64,000 nt of DNA from Ascarosepion bandense (taxonomy: Eukaryota > Mollusca > Cephalopoda > Sepiida > Sepiidae): the NCBI GenBank assembly GCA_037127315.1, contig JBBBDQ010000403.1, forward strand, positions 434,001-498,000, written 5' to 3'. The notes below the pieces were generated by a model. The model made no database searches. It was not told the DNA's origin and saw only the letters and a list, made by a program, of their open reading frames with translations. Shown here one piece after another: positions 11,249-23,099 of the stretch; position 1 is the stretch's first letter; the number at the start of each line of letters is the position of its first letter. Made by a program: the position numbers and the translations under genes.

Positions 11249-12450
11249 ATGGACAAAATTTGTCATCGTGCTGTTAACAGGTACTTGCAGAAAAGAGTTC
11301 AGTCCCCCAAGAACATTCATGCTGACAAGGCTGCTACATTGGGGGTGATGCTTCAGTTTATCAGTCAGTCTGTTAAGTGCCATACGTGAAACACGCTTGG
11401 GTGATCATGTCTCTTTAAAGACATGACTGACTGGGAAGGAGATTATCCCGCAGTAGGTTGCCATTACTTTCTGCAGTAGACTGGTTGCCAGCCAAGGCTA
11501 TAGAACCCAATCTGTCCTGATATTTAAACCTCAACTGGAAGGAAGAGATGGATTAATACCTTTCCCAAGGGTATTTGCGCGTAAGTGAATGCAAGGAATT
11601 CAACTGGAATTCGAACTCAGCTTCCTGATTTCTTGTTCCAAGCTGATATCCACTGCACCACAATGCACATCAACTGTGCAAAAATGGGCACTTGAATTTA
11701 GGAGGGGAAGGAAGAGTGTGAAAGTTACTACTACCACTACCTAGGAAAACATTGTTTTCACTATATGCTGATTGATGACAGGTGAGCAACTAGAAAACAA
11801 ATAGCCAATGCTGTTAGCATATATTGTGATATAATTGAGAAAATTCTGTGCAATAAACTTGGATGACTAAGGTTTCTATTTGGCGGATTCCACATCTTCT
11901 GACACCTGATCAAAAACATACCATCATGGAAAAATCTGATCCAGCTGATTTCTTTGAATGTTTCCTCACTCAGTGTTTGGTTTATCATTTTGAGTCAGAG
12001 ACAAAAATGACAATCCATGCACTTGATCCAAAGAAAGCAATCGTTTCATTTACAGGAAAGGTGATGACCTCAGTTTTTGGTGATGCAAAAGGCATTGTGT
12101 TTATTGGCTATCTTCAAAAGAGCCACACCATCAATGATGATTACTATCTTTACTTGCTGAAGCAGTTATGAATGGCTACCAAGCTAAAGCACCCAGGAAA
12201 ACTGGACAAAAGAAGTCTTGTTTCATCAGGGCAATGCTCCAGCACAAGTCCTTTATTACAATGGTTGTTGTATGCGACTGTAGCTTTGAACTGGTTGATC
12301 ACTCTGCTTATTTTTCTGATTTGATCATCATCTGTTCCCAAACATGAAAACTGGACTTGGCTAGGAACCAGTACTGCAATAATGATTGCGTCATATCTGC
12401 TGTTGATGACAATTTCTTTTTAACAAGATAAGTCATATTTGAACAGTCAG
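11249..12450 (+). pseudogene. Mariner transposase pseudogene, split by a SINE
   Basis: The N-terminus reads MDKICHRAVNRYLQKRV then SPKNIHADKAATLG, typical of a mariner-family helix-turn-helix. The frame is broken by a SINE at about 11364-11672. Downstream, decayed frames recover KWALEFRRGRKS, the block before LTPDQKHTI, LVYHFESETKM, GKVMTSVFGDAKG and NDDYYLYLLKQL, in the expected order. The first catalytic Asp in the usual TGDE motif is lost (here LTQCLVYHF), and the DNAPAH-like region and following SPDLAP block are unreadable without frameshifts. It encoded a cut-and-paste transposase and cannot do so now. Confidence 0.85.
11364..11672 (-). mobile_element. tRNA-derived SINE inserted in mariner transposase
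   Basis: Near full-length reverse-strand SINE, ending at the head CACTGCACCACAATGCACAT. The mariner sequence resumes directly (TTATCA before, ATCAACTGTGCAAAAATGG after), leaving a short ATCA overlap as duplication. The insertion dates after the mariner was already in place. Confidence 0.85.
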
Positions 12451-12469
12451 ATATCAGTGTACCAGAAAG

Positions 12470-13757
12470 AAAACAATGCAGTTATTAATAGGAAGAGTTA
12501 AATATTAATGCATGCGAAATTATCACATCTTCATAGTCAGCTTATGGACTTTTCATCTGCCTCTCATACCCAGAAAGAAACAATGCAGTTATTAATAATA
12601 AGGGTTAAATATTAATTCATGCAAGATTTCACAGCTCTAACATCACATCTTCATAATCAGCCTATAGACTTTTCAGCCGCCTCTCATACCCGGAAAGAAA
12701 CAATGCAGTTATTAATAATAAGGGTTAAATATTAATGCATGCAAGATTTCACAGCTCTAGTATCACTCCTTCATAGTCAGCCTATAAACTTTTCATCTGC
12801 CTCTCATACCCGGAAAGAAACAATGCAGTTATTAATAATAAGGGTTAAATATTAATTCATGCAAGATTTCACAGCTCTAGTATCACTCCTTCATAGTCAG
12901 CCTATAAACTTTTCAGCCGCCTCTCATACCCGGAAAGAAACAATGCAGTTATTAATAATAAGGGTTAAATATTAATGCATGCAAGATTTCACAGCTCTAG
13001 TATCACTCCTTCATAGTCAGCCTATAAACTTTTCATCTGCCTCTCATACCCGGAAAGAAACAATGCAGTTATTAATAATAAGGGTTAAATATTAATGCAT
13101 GCAAGATTTCACAGCTCTAGTATCACTCCTTCATAGTCAGCCTATAAACTTTTCAGCCGCCTCTCATACCCGGAAAGAAACAATGCAGTTATTAATAATA
13201 AGGGTTAAATATTAATGCATGCAAGATTTCACAGCTCTAGTATCACTCCTTCATAGTCAGCCTATAAACTTTTCAGCCGCCTCTCATACCCGGAAAGAAA
13301 CAATGCAGTTATTAATAATAAGGGTTAAATATTAATGCATGCAAGATTTCACAGCTCTAGTATCACTCCTTCATAGTCAGCCTATAAACTTTTCAGCCGC
13401 CTCTCATACCCGGAAAGAAACAATGCAGTTATTAATAATAAGGGTTAAATATTAATGCATGCAAGATTTCACAGCTCTAGTATCACTCCTTCATAGTCAG
13501 CCTATAAACTTTTCATCTGCCTCTCATACCCGGAAAGAAACAATGCAGTTATTAATAATAAGGGTTAAATATTAATGCATGCAAGATTTCACAGCTCTAG
13601 TATCACTCCTTCATAGTCAGCCTATAAACTTTTCATCTGCCTCTCATACCCGGAAAGAAACAATGCAGTTATTAATAATAAGGGTTAAATATTAATTCAT
13701 GCAAGATTTCACAGCTCTAGTATCACTCCTTCATAGTCAGCCTATAAACTTTTCAGA
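12470..13757. repeat. 120-bp satellite built from the mariner right terminal repeat
   Basis: Eleven copies of CAATGCAGTTATTAAT occur at 12475, 12581 and then every 120 bases up to 13661. Each 120-bp unit carries the subterminal block, ATTAATGCATGCAAGA, CACTCCTTCATAGTCAG and CCTATAAACTTTTCA, then a ~20-base spacer with CCTCTCATACC. All but the spacer is the reverse complement of the element's left end. Two unit types alternate (TTTTCATCTGCC versus TTTTCAGCCGCC) in the first six copies, suggesting dimer-wise spread. Only the last copy continues into the outermost terminal bases. Confidence 0.95.
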
Positions 13758-13792
13758 ACACTCTTGCATGTATGTGTATGTAATATATATAC

Positions 13793-14536
13793 AGGGTGTT
13801 GCAGCAAAATCTGACACTTGACAAAAAGAAAATGAAATGGTCAATAAAAACTAAAGTTGTATATGCAGAGACCTGACAGTTTATTTAGCAACGGTTAGAG
13901 TTACATACTACTTTATTATTCAATGTAACCGACGGCGGCGCTGACGACCATCTCAAGGCGGATGTGAAATGAGTCACATGCTTTGGCAACCATGTCCTTG
14001 TCCATAGTGGCAAATGCCTCCTTGATGGCAGCTTTCGGTAGAGTCGACCATTTTGTGGGCGTGCTTGTTGGTCTTAGCCTTGATCACACCACCAGAAAAA
14101 ATAGTCAAGGGAGTTGCAGTTGTGTGAGGAGGGTGATCACAATTCCGGTGATCAGTGGTGAAGAACATTGTTGAGCAGCCATGCGTGGGTTATCTTGGCC
14201 TTGTGTGCAGAAATGGAGTCTTACTGGAAGACGTAGAAGCGTCTAGCGGTGATCTTGTTTATCCAGGGCTTCACCACACTCCTTAGCCCATCCTGGTAGA
14301 TCTCAGCGGTGACTCTCAGGCCCTTTTGAAAGAAGAATGAATTCATGATGTCCCACTTGCTTGAGATGATGCCAAGAACCATGACGGAGGAGGGAAACTT
14401 TGTATGCTTCATGACGGGAACCTTCTTGATGTCTTTGCAGATCCACCTTTCGTTCTGCCTGTTGCTTGTCTGGTCCAGAATGAAATTCTTTTCATCAGAG
14501 AAGAACCTCAGCATTCTTTCAAAAGGGCCTAAGACT
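13793..14536 (-). pseudogene. Second mariner-family transposase relic, C-terminal half
   Basis: The left edge CAGGGTGTTGCAGCAAAATC looks like a mariner terminus. On the minus strand the readable protein starts at FFSDEKNFILDQTSNRQNER, followed by WICKDIKKVPVMKHTKFPSS, VMVLGIISSK, GLRVTAEIYQ, LRSVVKPWI and a FQ-DS block. It then continues through frameshifted remains of HAWLLNN and a degraded SPDL/P region. The SDEKNF block is the catalytic-Asp segment of this transposase type. Several stops and shifts are present, and the N-terminal DNA-binding half is missing. Confidence 0.8.
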
Positions 14537-14660
14537 AACCACTGAGATCTACCAGGAGGTGCTGAGGAGCGTGGTGAAGCCCTGGATAGACAAGATTGCT
14601 GCTGAATGCTCCTACATCTTCCAGCAGGACTCTGCTTCGGCATACAAGGCCAAGATTTCA
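14537..14660 (+). pseudogene. Inverted fragment of the same mariner transposase
   Basis: The plus strand here reads TEIYQEVLRSVVKPWIDKIA then CSYIFQQDSASAYKAKIS, the same protein segment that the neighbouring minus-strand relic encodes at about 14230-14310. The two pieces lie head to head, so part of a second copy was joined in inverted orientation. Its sequence differs from the first piece, indicating two different copies rather than a simple local inversion. Confidence 0.8.
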
Positions 14661-15385
14661 AATTTCTCAATCAGAGGTCTTGCTGCCAGACGTAGTTTAT
14701 AGTCATACCCAGGATTAGCAATTAAGAGGTGGTTTCATGCTACTCAAAACCTCAGATTTCTCAATCAGAGGCCTTGCTGCCAGATGTAGTTTAGTCATAC
14801 CCAGGATTAGCAATTAAGAGGTGGTTTCATGCTACTCAAAACCTCAGATTTCTCAATCAGAGGCCTTGCTGCCAGATGTAGTTTATAGTCATACCCAGGA
14901 TTAGCAATTAAGAGGTGGTTTCATGCTACTCAAAACCTCAGATTTCTCAATCAGAGGCCTTGCTGCCCGACGTAGTTTATAGTCATACCCAGGATTAGCA
15001 ATTAAGAGGTGGTTTCATGCTACTCAAAACCTCAGATTTCTCAATCAGAGGCCTTGCTGCCAGATGTAGTTTGTAGTCATACCCAGGATTAGCAATTAAG
15101 AGGTGGTTTCATGCTACTCAAAACCTCAGATTTCTCAATCAGAGGCCTTGCTGCCAGATGTAGTTTGTAGTCATACCCAGGATTAGCAATTAAGAGGTGG
15201 TTTCATGCTACTCAAAACCTCAGATTTCTCAATCAGAGACCTTGCTGCCAGATGTAGTTTATAGTCATACCCAGGATTAGCAATTAAGAGGTGGTTTCAT
15301 GCTACTCAAAACCTCAGATTTCTCAATCAGAGGCCTTGCTGCCCGACGTAGTTTATAGTCATACCCAGGATTAGCAATTAAGAGC
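14655..15385. repeat. 94-bp tandem array, about 8 copies
   Basis: TCATACCCAGGATTAGCAAT recurs at 14703, 14795, 14889, 14983 and then at ~94-base spacing to 15359. Each unit has GGTGGTTTCATGCTACTCAA and TCTCAATCAGAGGCCTTGC blocks. One early unit lacks two bases. The array begins directly at the end of the mariner fragment (CAAGATTTCAAATTTCTC), so the first unit may be partly transposon-derived. Confidence 0.95.
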
Positions 15386-16195
15386 CTTATAAGTCAGTAC
15401 CAAATATGACTGACAATTATTCATATTGAATTTAGATGGTATTTCTGGATTGATTCATTTTTAATAATGTTATCTTTTAATTTGAACTGTATACCAAGAA
15501 AACATGATAGTCAACCTAAACAATTAAAATTGAATTTTTAATAAAGCAGCTTAACATACCGTCAACCCAAACAATGAAAATTACTAATGTTTCATTACTT
15601 TTAACGAATTTCTAATCTTTAATAAAGCAGCTTCACATTCTGAAGTAATTAACATATCGGCTACCCAAATAATCAAAATTGCTAATATTTTTTTATTAAA
15701 TATTTTGTATACAGCTATGAGTTAACTGGGAAGGGTTCAAAAATGTTGTTCAATTCAATAGGAATGTAGTAATTTATTTCATTTTCATCCATTCTGTTTG
15801 AGCCTATATAGTGACTTTTTGATTTTTACACATAATTGTTACCCTTTTTCAAAACTTCCTTGTGGTTCTATGTACATTTGTGTTGGACCGAATGTTTCTA
15901 CATAATCTTCCCTGCATATAGGAGAGAATCCTTTAGCTACAAAATGAGCCTTATATACTGGCAAGATGTAATTTTCATTCCAGTGATGTGTTTTTGCAAT
16001 CTTTTAACATCTGAATTATTACAGTGGCATAATATTCTATGCCAAGTCCTTAAGTCGTGGGTGGCTGATTTTACAAATTTAATACTGTTTTAATTAATAC
16101 AAATGTCCATTTTGTTGTATATTAAATTCCGTTCCGTCTGGGTATACTAACTTTGAATTGTCTTAGTGAAAATTAATTTTCACACTGAGAAAATA
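15386..16195. other. AT-rich stretch without recognised features
   Basis: No gene or repeat is recognised. A short near-duplicate lies at about 15541-15600 and 15603-15665 (AATAAAGCAGCTTAACAT and AATAAAGCAGCTTCACAT). An 85-codon plus-strand frame at 15836 has no family features. Confidence 0.4.
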
Positions 16196-16199
16196 TTTT

Positions 16200-16880
16200 A
16201 CTTAAATTTAGTGATATATAAAGCCCCTTTTAATAAACATTCATAAATATTTCCTTTAGTATCACATAAATAAATACAGGCATCGCCTCTTCTTAAAACC
16301 AAATTATTAGCTCTGGTACCATCAGCCAACTCAATAAAATGGGAATCTGGCTCGAATTTGGAGTCAAAATTAATAAATTTTTTTTTTTCAAAGGTAATTA
16401 CATGATTTGTCGCAGCTGTGTTGACTAGGTAAGAATTATAACTACTTGGTATAGTATCCAACCCAAACAAAAAAAAGCATCTGTTCGCTCATTTAAAAAC
16501 ACTTTTACATTTTTACAAAAATTACTCCTTTTATGAAATTCACCCGTACATGTCTGGCTCTTCCACAACGAAAACAGATAATATTTGATTTTCTATTATT
16601 ATTATTATTATTATTCCTGTTGTTGTTTTTATTGTTGTTTTTAAGCCCCTTGTTTTCGTATAAAATAATCTGTTACAGATTCATTTTCTTGTCTCCTTAA
16701 TAAAGTTAATTCAGTATATAAAGCAATAATTTTGGGTTTACCTTTTGACAAGTAACGTTCATGCAAGAATATTGCAAGACAAACTCCGATCATCCAGTCG
16801 TTGTATTAATTCAGCGAACATGGTCACATTTCTTTCCATGAAAACATCTTTCTGGTCCTCTTGGCCAAGAATGATGTCCA
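16200..16880 (-). pseudogene. Copia-type LTR retrotransposon gag-protease relic
   Basis: On the minus strand, from 16860 downward: a gag-like LRRQENESVTDYFI block, a CFRCGRARHV zinc-knuckle remnant (16510-16590, last Cys absent), then a protease-like YLVNTAATNHVI segment and ELADGTRANN, IYLCDTKG and GALYITKF blocks. This order (gag, CCHC, protease, integrase N-side) is that of copia elements. The expected catalytic D-(S/T)-G is NTA, so it cannot be active, and stops separate gag from the protease. No LTR was found. Confidence 0.75.
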
Positions 16881-16993
16881 GAAGTTTTCATATTGTAAGG
16901 TAGCCTAGGAATTTCACTTCCCACAATCTGTATTTTGATTCGTCATAGTCTGGGCCCATAACCAATGCAGGTTAAATTAGTAACGTTCATAAA

Positions 16994-17175
16994 TATAGAG
17001 TATCCTCTTCACATCTGTTGACCATGTCCGTCATAGGTTATGAATATAGAGTATCCTCTTCATATCTGTTGACCATGTCCGTCATAGGTTATGAATATAG
17101 AGTATCCTCTTCACATCTGTTGACCATGTCCATCATAGGTTATGAATATAGAGTACCCTCTTCACATCTGTTGAA
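16994..17175 (+). repeat. 51-bp tandem repeat, about 3.6 units
   Basis: TATAGAGTATCCTCTTC recurs at 16994, 17045, 17096 and 17147 (one base changed). The period is 17 codons, so one frame stays open for 71 codons as a repeated TMSVIGYEYRVSSSYLL-like peptide. That is an automatic result of the period and no coding evidence. Confidence 0.85.
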
Positions 17176-18204
17176 TGAAACAACGTCAAAGATTACCACT
17201 CCTGAATCAGACACTCTCCTGAATCGGATTTGATCTCCATTACTCGAAAAAATATGGCCACCTTTTATACCCGTGGCATTGAATATTTTGAGCTTGCTGA
17301 TTGGTTAAGCCTTCTATTGGTGAACTATAAAATGGGTTGGCTCATGGGTATTTCACCAGTACAAGTACCAAAAAGTTCAACACTGTGATTGAGGCCAAGA
17401 CCAACAAAATATGTTTTATCAAAGAAAGCTTTCCCCCTCCCCTTCCCCTGTTCATAATCAAAAATTATGAGTTGTTTAAGGGAAAAGAAAAAGAAGTTAC
17501 TTTGAACCAATTCCTAACTTAAATAAAATAATTTTTTTCAAAATAATTTGGGGTCATTGAAAACGAACCTTACCAAAACTATTATTGGGATGGATTAAAG
17601 CCATGAGTACGAACAACTTCAAATAATCAGATGTGCAAAAAAAGCTTTTTAGTGCCTAGAAGAAACATTAAAAAATAAATAAAACTGATCTTTTCTGTTA
17701 ATTCACCCCAAAATAAAAAAACCTGGTAGCCGGTAATATTAAAATTCCAGAAAAAGAATCACAAAAAAAGTCACAAATAATTTATAGTGGCCTGTAATAT
17801 TTATTTTTGTGTATTTTCATTTTATTTTACTTTTAACTTCATTTATTCTGCAGAAGTTTAAAATTGAGCATCATATAGAACAAATTCAAATTATTTTTTA
17901 AATATTTTTATGAAGTAGTTTTGTATTAAACTTTAAATTAAACTATTGCCTTATGCATAAAAAGTTTTTGAAGTAATTTTAAAAAAACTATTTTCAATAT
18001 AAAAATAGTAAAATTTTTAATATAAAAATAGTAACTTTATTTTAAAAAAATGTCTAAATTTAATTTAATTTTTGAGGAATGAAAAAAATTTTTTAGAACA
18101 TTATTAAGCACTAAATAAATATTTAAAAATCTATCAGATTTAATTTTAAGAGGAGGACAGTTTCATACATTAATTTAATGTAGATTAAACCCTCCTTTTT
18201 AAAA

Positions 18205-18207
18205 GTG

Positions 18208-18272
<65 letters not shown>
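18205..18272. repeat. (GT)n(TA)n compound microsatellite
   Basis: About 11 GT followed by about 22 TA dinucleotides. Confidence 0.95.
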
Positions 18273-18276
<4 letters not shown>

Positions 18277-19504
18277 TAATTTACTGGGGTGAATTTAGTT
18301 CAGTAGGTACTTCAAATAAATTGCTGGAAAAACAGTATAGTATGAAGGAAAAAGGCCCCAAACAAAATAAAAACAAAGTTTTATCGGCAAAATGTTTAGG
18401 TTATTATTAAGAGGATAGATCAAAATATTTTTTAATTATTTTAAAAAAATTTTATTTCTTTCTAAAACGTTCAAAATTTTGGTAGAAAATCTTATTCTTC
18501 TTTTGTTCGTAAGTTATATAATTTTTACAAGGGTTTATTACGGCAAACATAATATTTTTAAAATAATTAAAACTTTTTAATTATGTGCTTGCTGATTACC
18601 CATATTTTATTTGCATGGGTGGCTGTATGTGATATTTATCATTAAAAGGTTACTTGATTCAAGGGTTGTCCTCCTTACAGGAAAAAATTCCCTATAATGA
18701 CCATTTGTATTCAGTGCCCAATTCTTTTCATTTCCACATGTTTTTGAATCATCCAATAACATGCTTCCCAACTCCCGCTTTCAAAATTTAAAGTAATTTT
18801 CTTCCTAGTTTCATCATCTTTTACATTAATTGTGAATGTAGGTATTTTACAGAAATTGAAAAAGCTTTCCTTTTTGAATTTTATAAACTGTGTTTTGTCT
18901 GTTTTTGTTGTACATTTCAATAGCCTTTTTGCTAATCCTACCATTGAAATTATAAATTTTTATTGTGAAATTCCTACTTAGCATAACATTTCATAAATTA
19001 AGTTAGTTTGGTTATTTCAATTACATTCTTTCTTATTAAATTGTAAAAGTTTTATATTATTTTAATTTTTATTTATTCAGAAAGCATATTCAAACGTATA
19101 GCTATAAAGCTAAACTATAAAGTTCTAATTGCTGAAAATATTATGTAAAAATTTATTATAGTAAAATTCTATGTAGTTAAAAAAAGAAACGTGCGACATG
19201 ACATACAATTATGTCATGTCTGGCCGCCATACTTTGCGTTTTTGGCGGCTTCCATTTGTGATTAAATCATTTGTCACCTCAGATGACCCTGATAAGAGGA
19301 CTACTGTGATTAAGAAACACTTTTATCATACATTTCATATGGTAAGCAAGTAATACTTGTTTCAAATCAAATTAAGGTAAATTTAAATTTGCTAATTTTA
19401 ATTCAGTGAGGTATATTTTATTTTAGCAAGATTTTTTAAAACAGAGAATTGGCTGCTGTTTACAAAATGTGTTGCTCAATGAAAAATGGCTGAAAAATTG
19501 AAAT

Positions 19505-19695
19505 TTTTTTAAATCAAAATAATTTTAGACTCCAATCAATATAATTTCGGATTGAAATACACCAGAGTATTTTGCTTACTGGAACTAGTAAATTTAATCT
19601 CTTGGCTTTCAATTAAAGCTAAAATTAAAACTTCAAGAAAACTTTATTTTTAAAAATTCAATTTAAATTTAGGTATCGAAAATGATTGGTGGTAC
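19505..19695 (+). repeat. Dispersed repeat shared with 37625-37790
   Basis: Shared blocks in the same order include CTAATCAATATAATTTC-like, CACCAGAGTATTTTGC, CTGGAA-TAGTAAAT-TAAT, TTAAAGCTAAAA and TTTTTAAAAATT. It directly precedes the hAT-like transposase relic here; the other copy has no transposase beside it. Probably part of one element's non-coding end. Confidence 0.6.
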
Positions 19696-19699
19696 CTAG

Positions 19700-20520
19700 C
19701 AAAAAGCAGTTGCATACAGATCATTATATGCAGGTAAAGAATTGCTATCTAGTATGGCAGACACCATACAGGCAGCTCTAAAAAACAAAGGTGACTAAAT
19801 TAAATTTCCATTTGTTACTGTGCTCGTAGATGAATCTACTGACATAACCAACCACAAACACCTTGTTGTATATGTCCAAATTATTGGCCCTGTGACCTTT
19901 CAATCAAGCACCCATTTTGTTGCAAATAAATTATGTTATGACACAACAGGTGTAGGAATTGCAAAATCCATCAAGGAAGTCCTATTAAAACTAGAAATCC
20001 CATAAACAAAAGTGATGAGCATAGGATTGGATGGAGCTGCCATAATGACTAGGAGAAACAAAGGCTGCACAGGCATACTGCTTAAGCACAACTCCCACAT
20101 AGTGAATGTGCACTATGTTTTCCACTTCCTGGCCTTGTACACATCTCAAGCAGCAGTCAATAGCAGATCTCAAAGAGCATCAGCACATACTGACTTATCT
20201 GTTTTATTACTTCCGTGCTTGTCCCAAAGAAGCAGCCAAAATAAGACACATACAGAAACCACTAGAAGACCCAACATTCACTTAAAAAGAGCAGCATTCC
20301 ATCTAATGACTATATTACAATGCTCTTCAGGCTGTGCATAGGACAATTGATAACCTGTTGGCTTAATTTACTGAAGTGTCCCAGGATTTCAGCAGAGACC
20401 TAAAGTTAAATAGCCTAAAAACAAAGGTTGCAACAGAGAAATTCATCAGCATCACTGCTCTCATGGTAGATGTCGTGGCCCTGGTTACAATCTTTTCCTA
20501 GTTCCTGCAAACAGAAAATG
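19700..20520 (+). pseudogene. hAT-like transposase (DUF4371/zinc-finger 862-like) pseudogene
   Basis: The first piece (AYRSLYAGKELLSSMADTIQ) ends at a stop, then FVTVLVDESTDITNHKHLVV and VQIIG follow, and after another stop SIGLDGAAIMTRRNKGCTGI and HIVNVHYVFHFLAL. The DESTD and LDGAA-MT blocks are hallmarks of hAT-derived transposases and related KRAB-like zinc-finger 862 proteins; here they carry the catalytic acidic residues. Stops and shifts break the frame, and the C-terminal dimerisation region is unreadable. It may be a retired hAT transposon or a pseudogene of a domesticated relative. Confidence 0.75.
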
Positions 20521-20559
20521 TAGATGTGGCTTAGTTTAATAAATTTGAATTTAAGTTCA

Positions 20560-21480
20560 CTCAATGTTCATGGGAATTAAATCTTATAAAGTTACTGTTT
20601 TTTTAATAACACGATTAAAAATTTAAATATTCTATGGTTACGTGTAAATAAAAATAAAATATAATAAAATGCAGGGAAAAGAAATCAAAGAGGCGTAAAT
20701 CATGAGTTTTAAAAATTTAAATATTTAAATATGACGTGTACATAAAAATGTTGGGAAAATTAAAATTTTAAATAAAAATAAGATAAAATAAGAATGGAAA
20801 AAATTAAGAGGTAGAATTAAAAATGTAATGAGCAAAAATAAAAGGGGTTTGATTCATAATTGTTAAACTATTGTGCTGGGGGAAAGAAAGAAAGAAAGAA
20901 ATAGGCAAATGTAAAGAGTGGTCTATATCAACCTGAGTCTAAGAATTTAAGTTGGCTCCTGCTTAGATTTTCTGTCTTTGTTGCTCTATCTTCGTATTGA
21001 GCACTTTAGTGTTAGGGTTTTCGTCTTGAGGTTTTTTCTTTCTTATGGGTACTTGACTTTTTATTTATGTACTTTGTTTCTTTTTTTACTTCCCCCTCTT
21101 TTCTCTTCGATTTTGTCCTCTGTGGGTTGTTCAAGACAATTTAAATTATAGCTTAATTAGTACTAGTTTTGGCAGAGTAAGTTCTGTTACTATTGTTATT
21201 GTAATTACAAGAGTTAATATTATATATATAATCTAATGCCTGCAAAAATATCTAAATAAATAAAATATATAAAAAATTAAAAGAAATAAATAAGATTCCA
21301 AACGATAATTTATAGAAAAAAGATAAAAAAAAAATTAAAAGAAAAAAACGACCCTCTAAACTTAAAATTAAGATTAAACATACAACTTTATACAAAAAAA
21401 CTGATAAAACGCTAATTCGCATTTACTTACCAAAAAATACAAATTTAGATTTCTTGAAATAACTTCGCCTAAATACAATT
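20560..21480. other. AT-rich stretch without recognised features
   Basis: Homopolymer-rich, with a (GAAA)n patch at 20884-20900. No frame with family resemblance. Confidence 0.4.
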
Positions 21481-21489
21481 ATACTCCAA

Positions 21490-21563
21490 ACTTGAATAAA
21501 AGGAAAAAGAGGAAAAGGAGAAGAGAAAGAAAAAGAAAGAAGAAAGAGGAGAAGAGGGGTATA

Positions 21564-21626
<63 letters not shown>
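21490..21626. repeat. Purine tract, (GT)n(TA)n and poly(T) low-complexity block
   Basis: An A/G-rich tract (21490-21560), then GT and TA dinucleotides and a ~28-base T-run. Simple sequence only. Confidence 0.9.
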
Positions 21627-21628
<2 letters not shown>

Positions 21629-22132
21629 GAAAAAATCTAAATTGGAAAGAAAAAACACCTATGAAAACCTAGACACAGGATCAAAGTAAATACATGAATT
21701 AGATCCACTAACAGCAGACATCAACCAATTAAATGATAGCCAACCATAAAAATGACCACTCAACAGTGCCCTCTTAGAAATTCTAACCAAAAGATATACC
21801 CAACCGATAAAAAGATAAAACATACATTCCAACAGATAATACCATTAATCAACAATTTCACACTTACACACCAAATTCCTCAAAAGTCTAACGATCAAAA
21901 CGAGGCATTCACTTAATTACCAATAACCCCAACCAACCCCCACGACAACAACGAACCAAATATAAACAGAGAATGATTCCAAACCTTTATTTCCCCTGAA
22001 TAAGTGTTTAAATCCAAACACTGAAACAAACATATGATTGTAGGGAAGAGGACATATATAGAAGAAATTATGTACATGTTCTAAAACATAATTTATAATA
22101 AATATATATAAAAATATATAAATAAAATACAG

Positions 22133-22184
<52 letters not shown>
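22133..22184. repeat. (TA)n microsatellite
   Basis: About 25 TA dinucleotides. The stretches on both sides (21660-22130 and 22190-22820) hold nothing I recognise. Confidence 0.95.
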
Positions 22185-22825
22185 CAATGTTTCTTTTAAA
22201 CATGTTTCATTGAATATCCTGGACAAGGAAAATTTGATTTCTTATTTAGTTTTTTTTAGCATTTTTACATTTTCCTGTCCGGTTGGAATAAGATACTTTG
22301 AAACAATGCCGAAAACACATCTTATGCGGTCAAATATCAAGATGTGTCTTTGTTTTGTTTTGAAAACTAATTGGAGTGTTTTTTTCTGTGCTTCATGTGT
22401 TGCTTAAAAACATAAAAATTCTATATAAATCAAATTGATAGACATCTTGCTATGACAGAAAACCTGTACATAAAACATCTTGCTCTCACTATCGACCTTA
22501 CCTTGTTCAACATGGGGTGTTGAAAATTTTTTAAAAATAGAAAGGTGCCCACTTGAATTCCAGCCATGCTCAACATGCAAAGCTTTGAATATCCAAAACA
22601 ACAACAGCAACAAAAAAAGAACACATCTCATACCATCAAACATGAAGAGAAATTGACCACACCCCAAAACAAACCCCTTTGAAAATGGCTAAAGAAGTGG
22701 CCAAAAGTGCTTGGGACAAAGGACAATACAGTTTTTACATTCCCTTACTCCTACCAAATGGAAACATGTAAAAATGCTGGAAAGACTAAATAAAAGAAAT
22801 TAAATATTTTTTGCCATATTCAATG

Positions 22826-22826
<1 letters not shown>

Positions 22827-22857
<31 letters not shown>
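22827..22857. repeat. (CA)n microsatellite
   Basis: About 15 CA dinucleotides. Confidence 0.95.
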
Positions 22858-22858
<1 letters not shown>

Positions 22859-23099
22859 GTTTGATGGACAAATTGTTGTCTAAATTATGCAAAAATTACC
22901 AAAAAATTTAACTTCTCTGACACACCACAAGCAACTTTTTTTGAAGTCAATAAACTAGGCTTACCCAGTTTTCGCCAGTTCTTTTCATTAATTATGGTAA
23001 TATTAAACAGTATTCAATTGTAATTTTATTTGTATATTGTTAATTGTGAATAAACAAATTTTTTTTGAGATGTTTTGTTTGAAGTCTTGCTTGCTTTTT

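Larger units (their letters stand above)
11061..13766 (+). mobile_element. Inactive mariner element with amplified right terminal repeat
   Basis: The left terminus begins about GGGTGTGCTGGAAAGTTTAT and the right terminus ends TTTTCAGAACACTC, its approximate reverse complement. Inside lie a broken mariner transposase (11249-11350 and about 11673-12450), a SINE insertion, and eleven tandem copies of the right terminal region (12470-13757). The inverted termini are long, about 100 bp, extending to a TTATTAATAACTGCA-like block. Outer boundaries are approximate, because flanking TA-rich DNA obscures the TA target site. Confidence 0.75.

Noticed and set aside
16994..17233. Repeat-containing small protein
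   Set aside because: The open frame results from the 51-bp period, which is divisible by three; no start context or domain.
18711..18944. 77-codon minus-strand frame near the hAT-like relic
   Set aside because: No recognisable domain and composition typical of AT-rich non-coding DNA.
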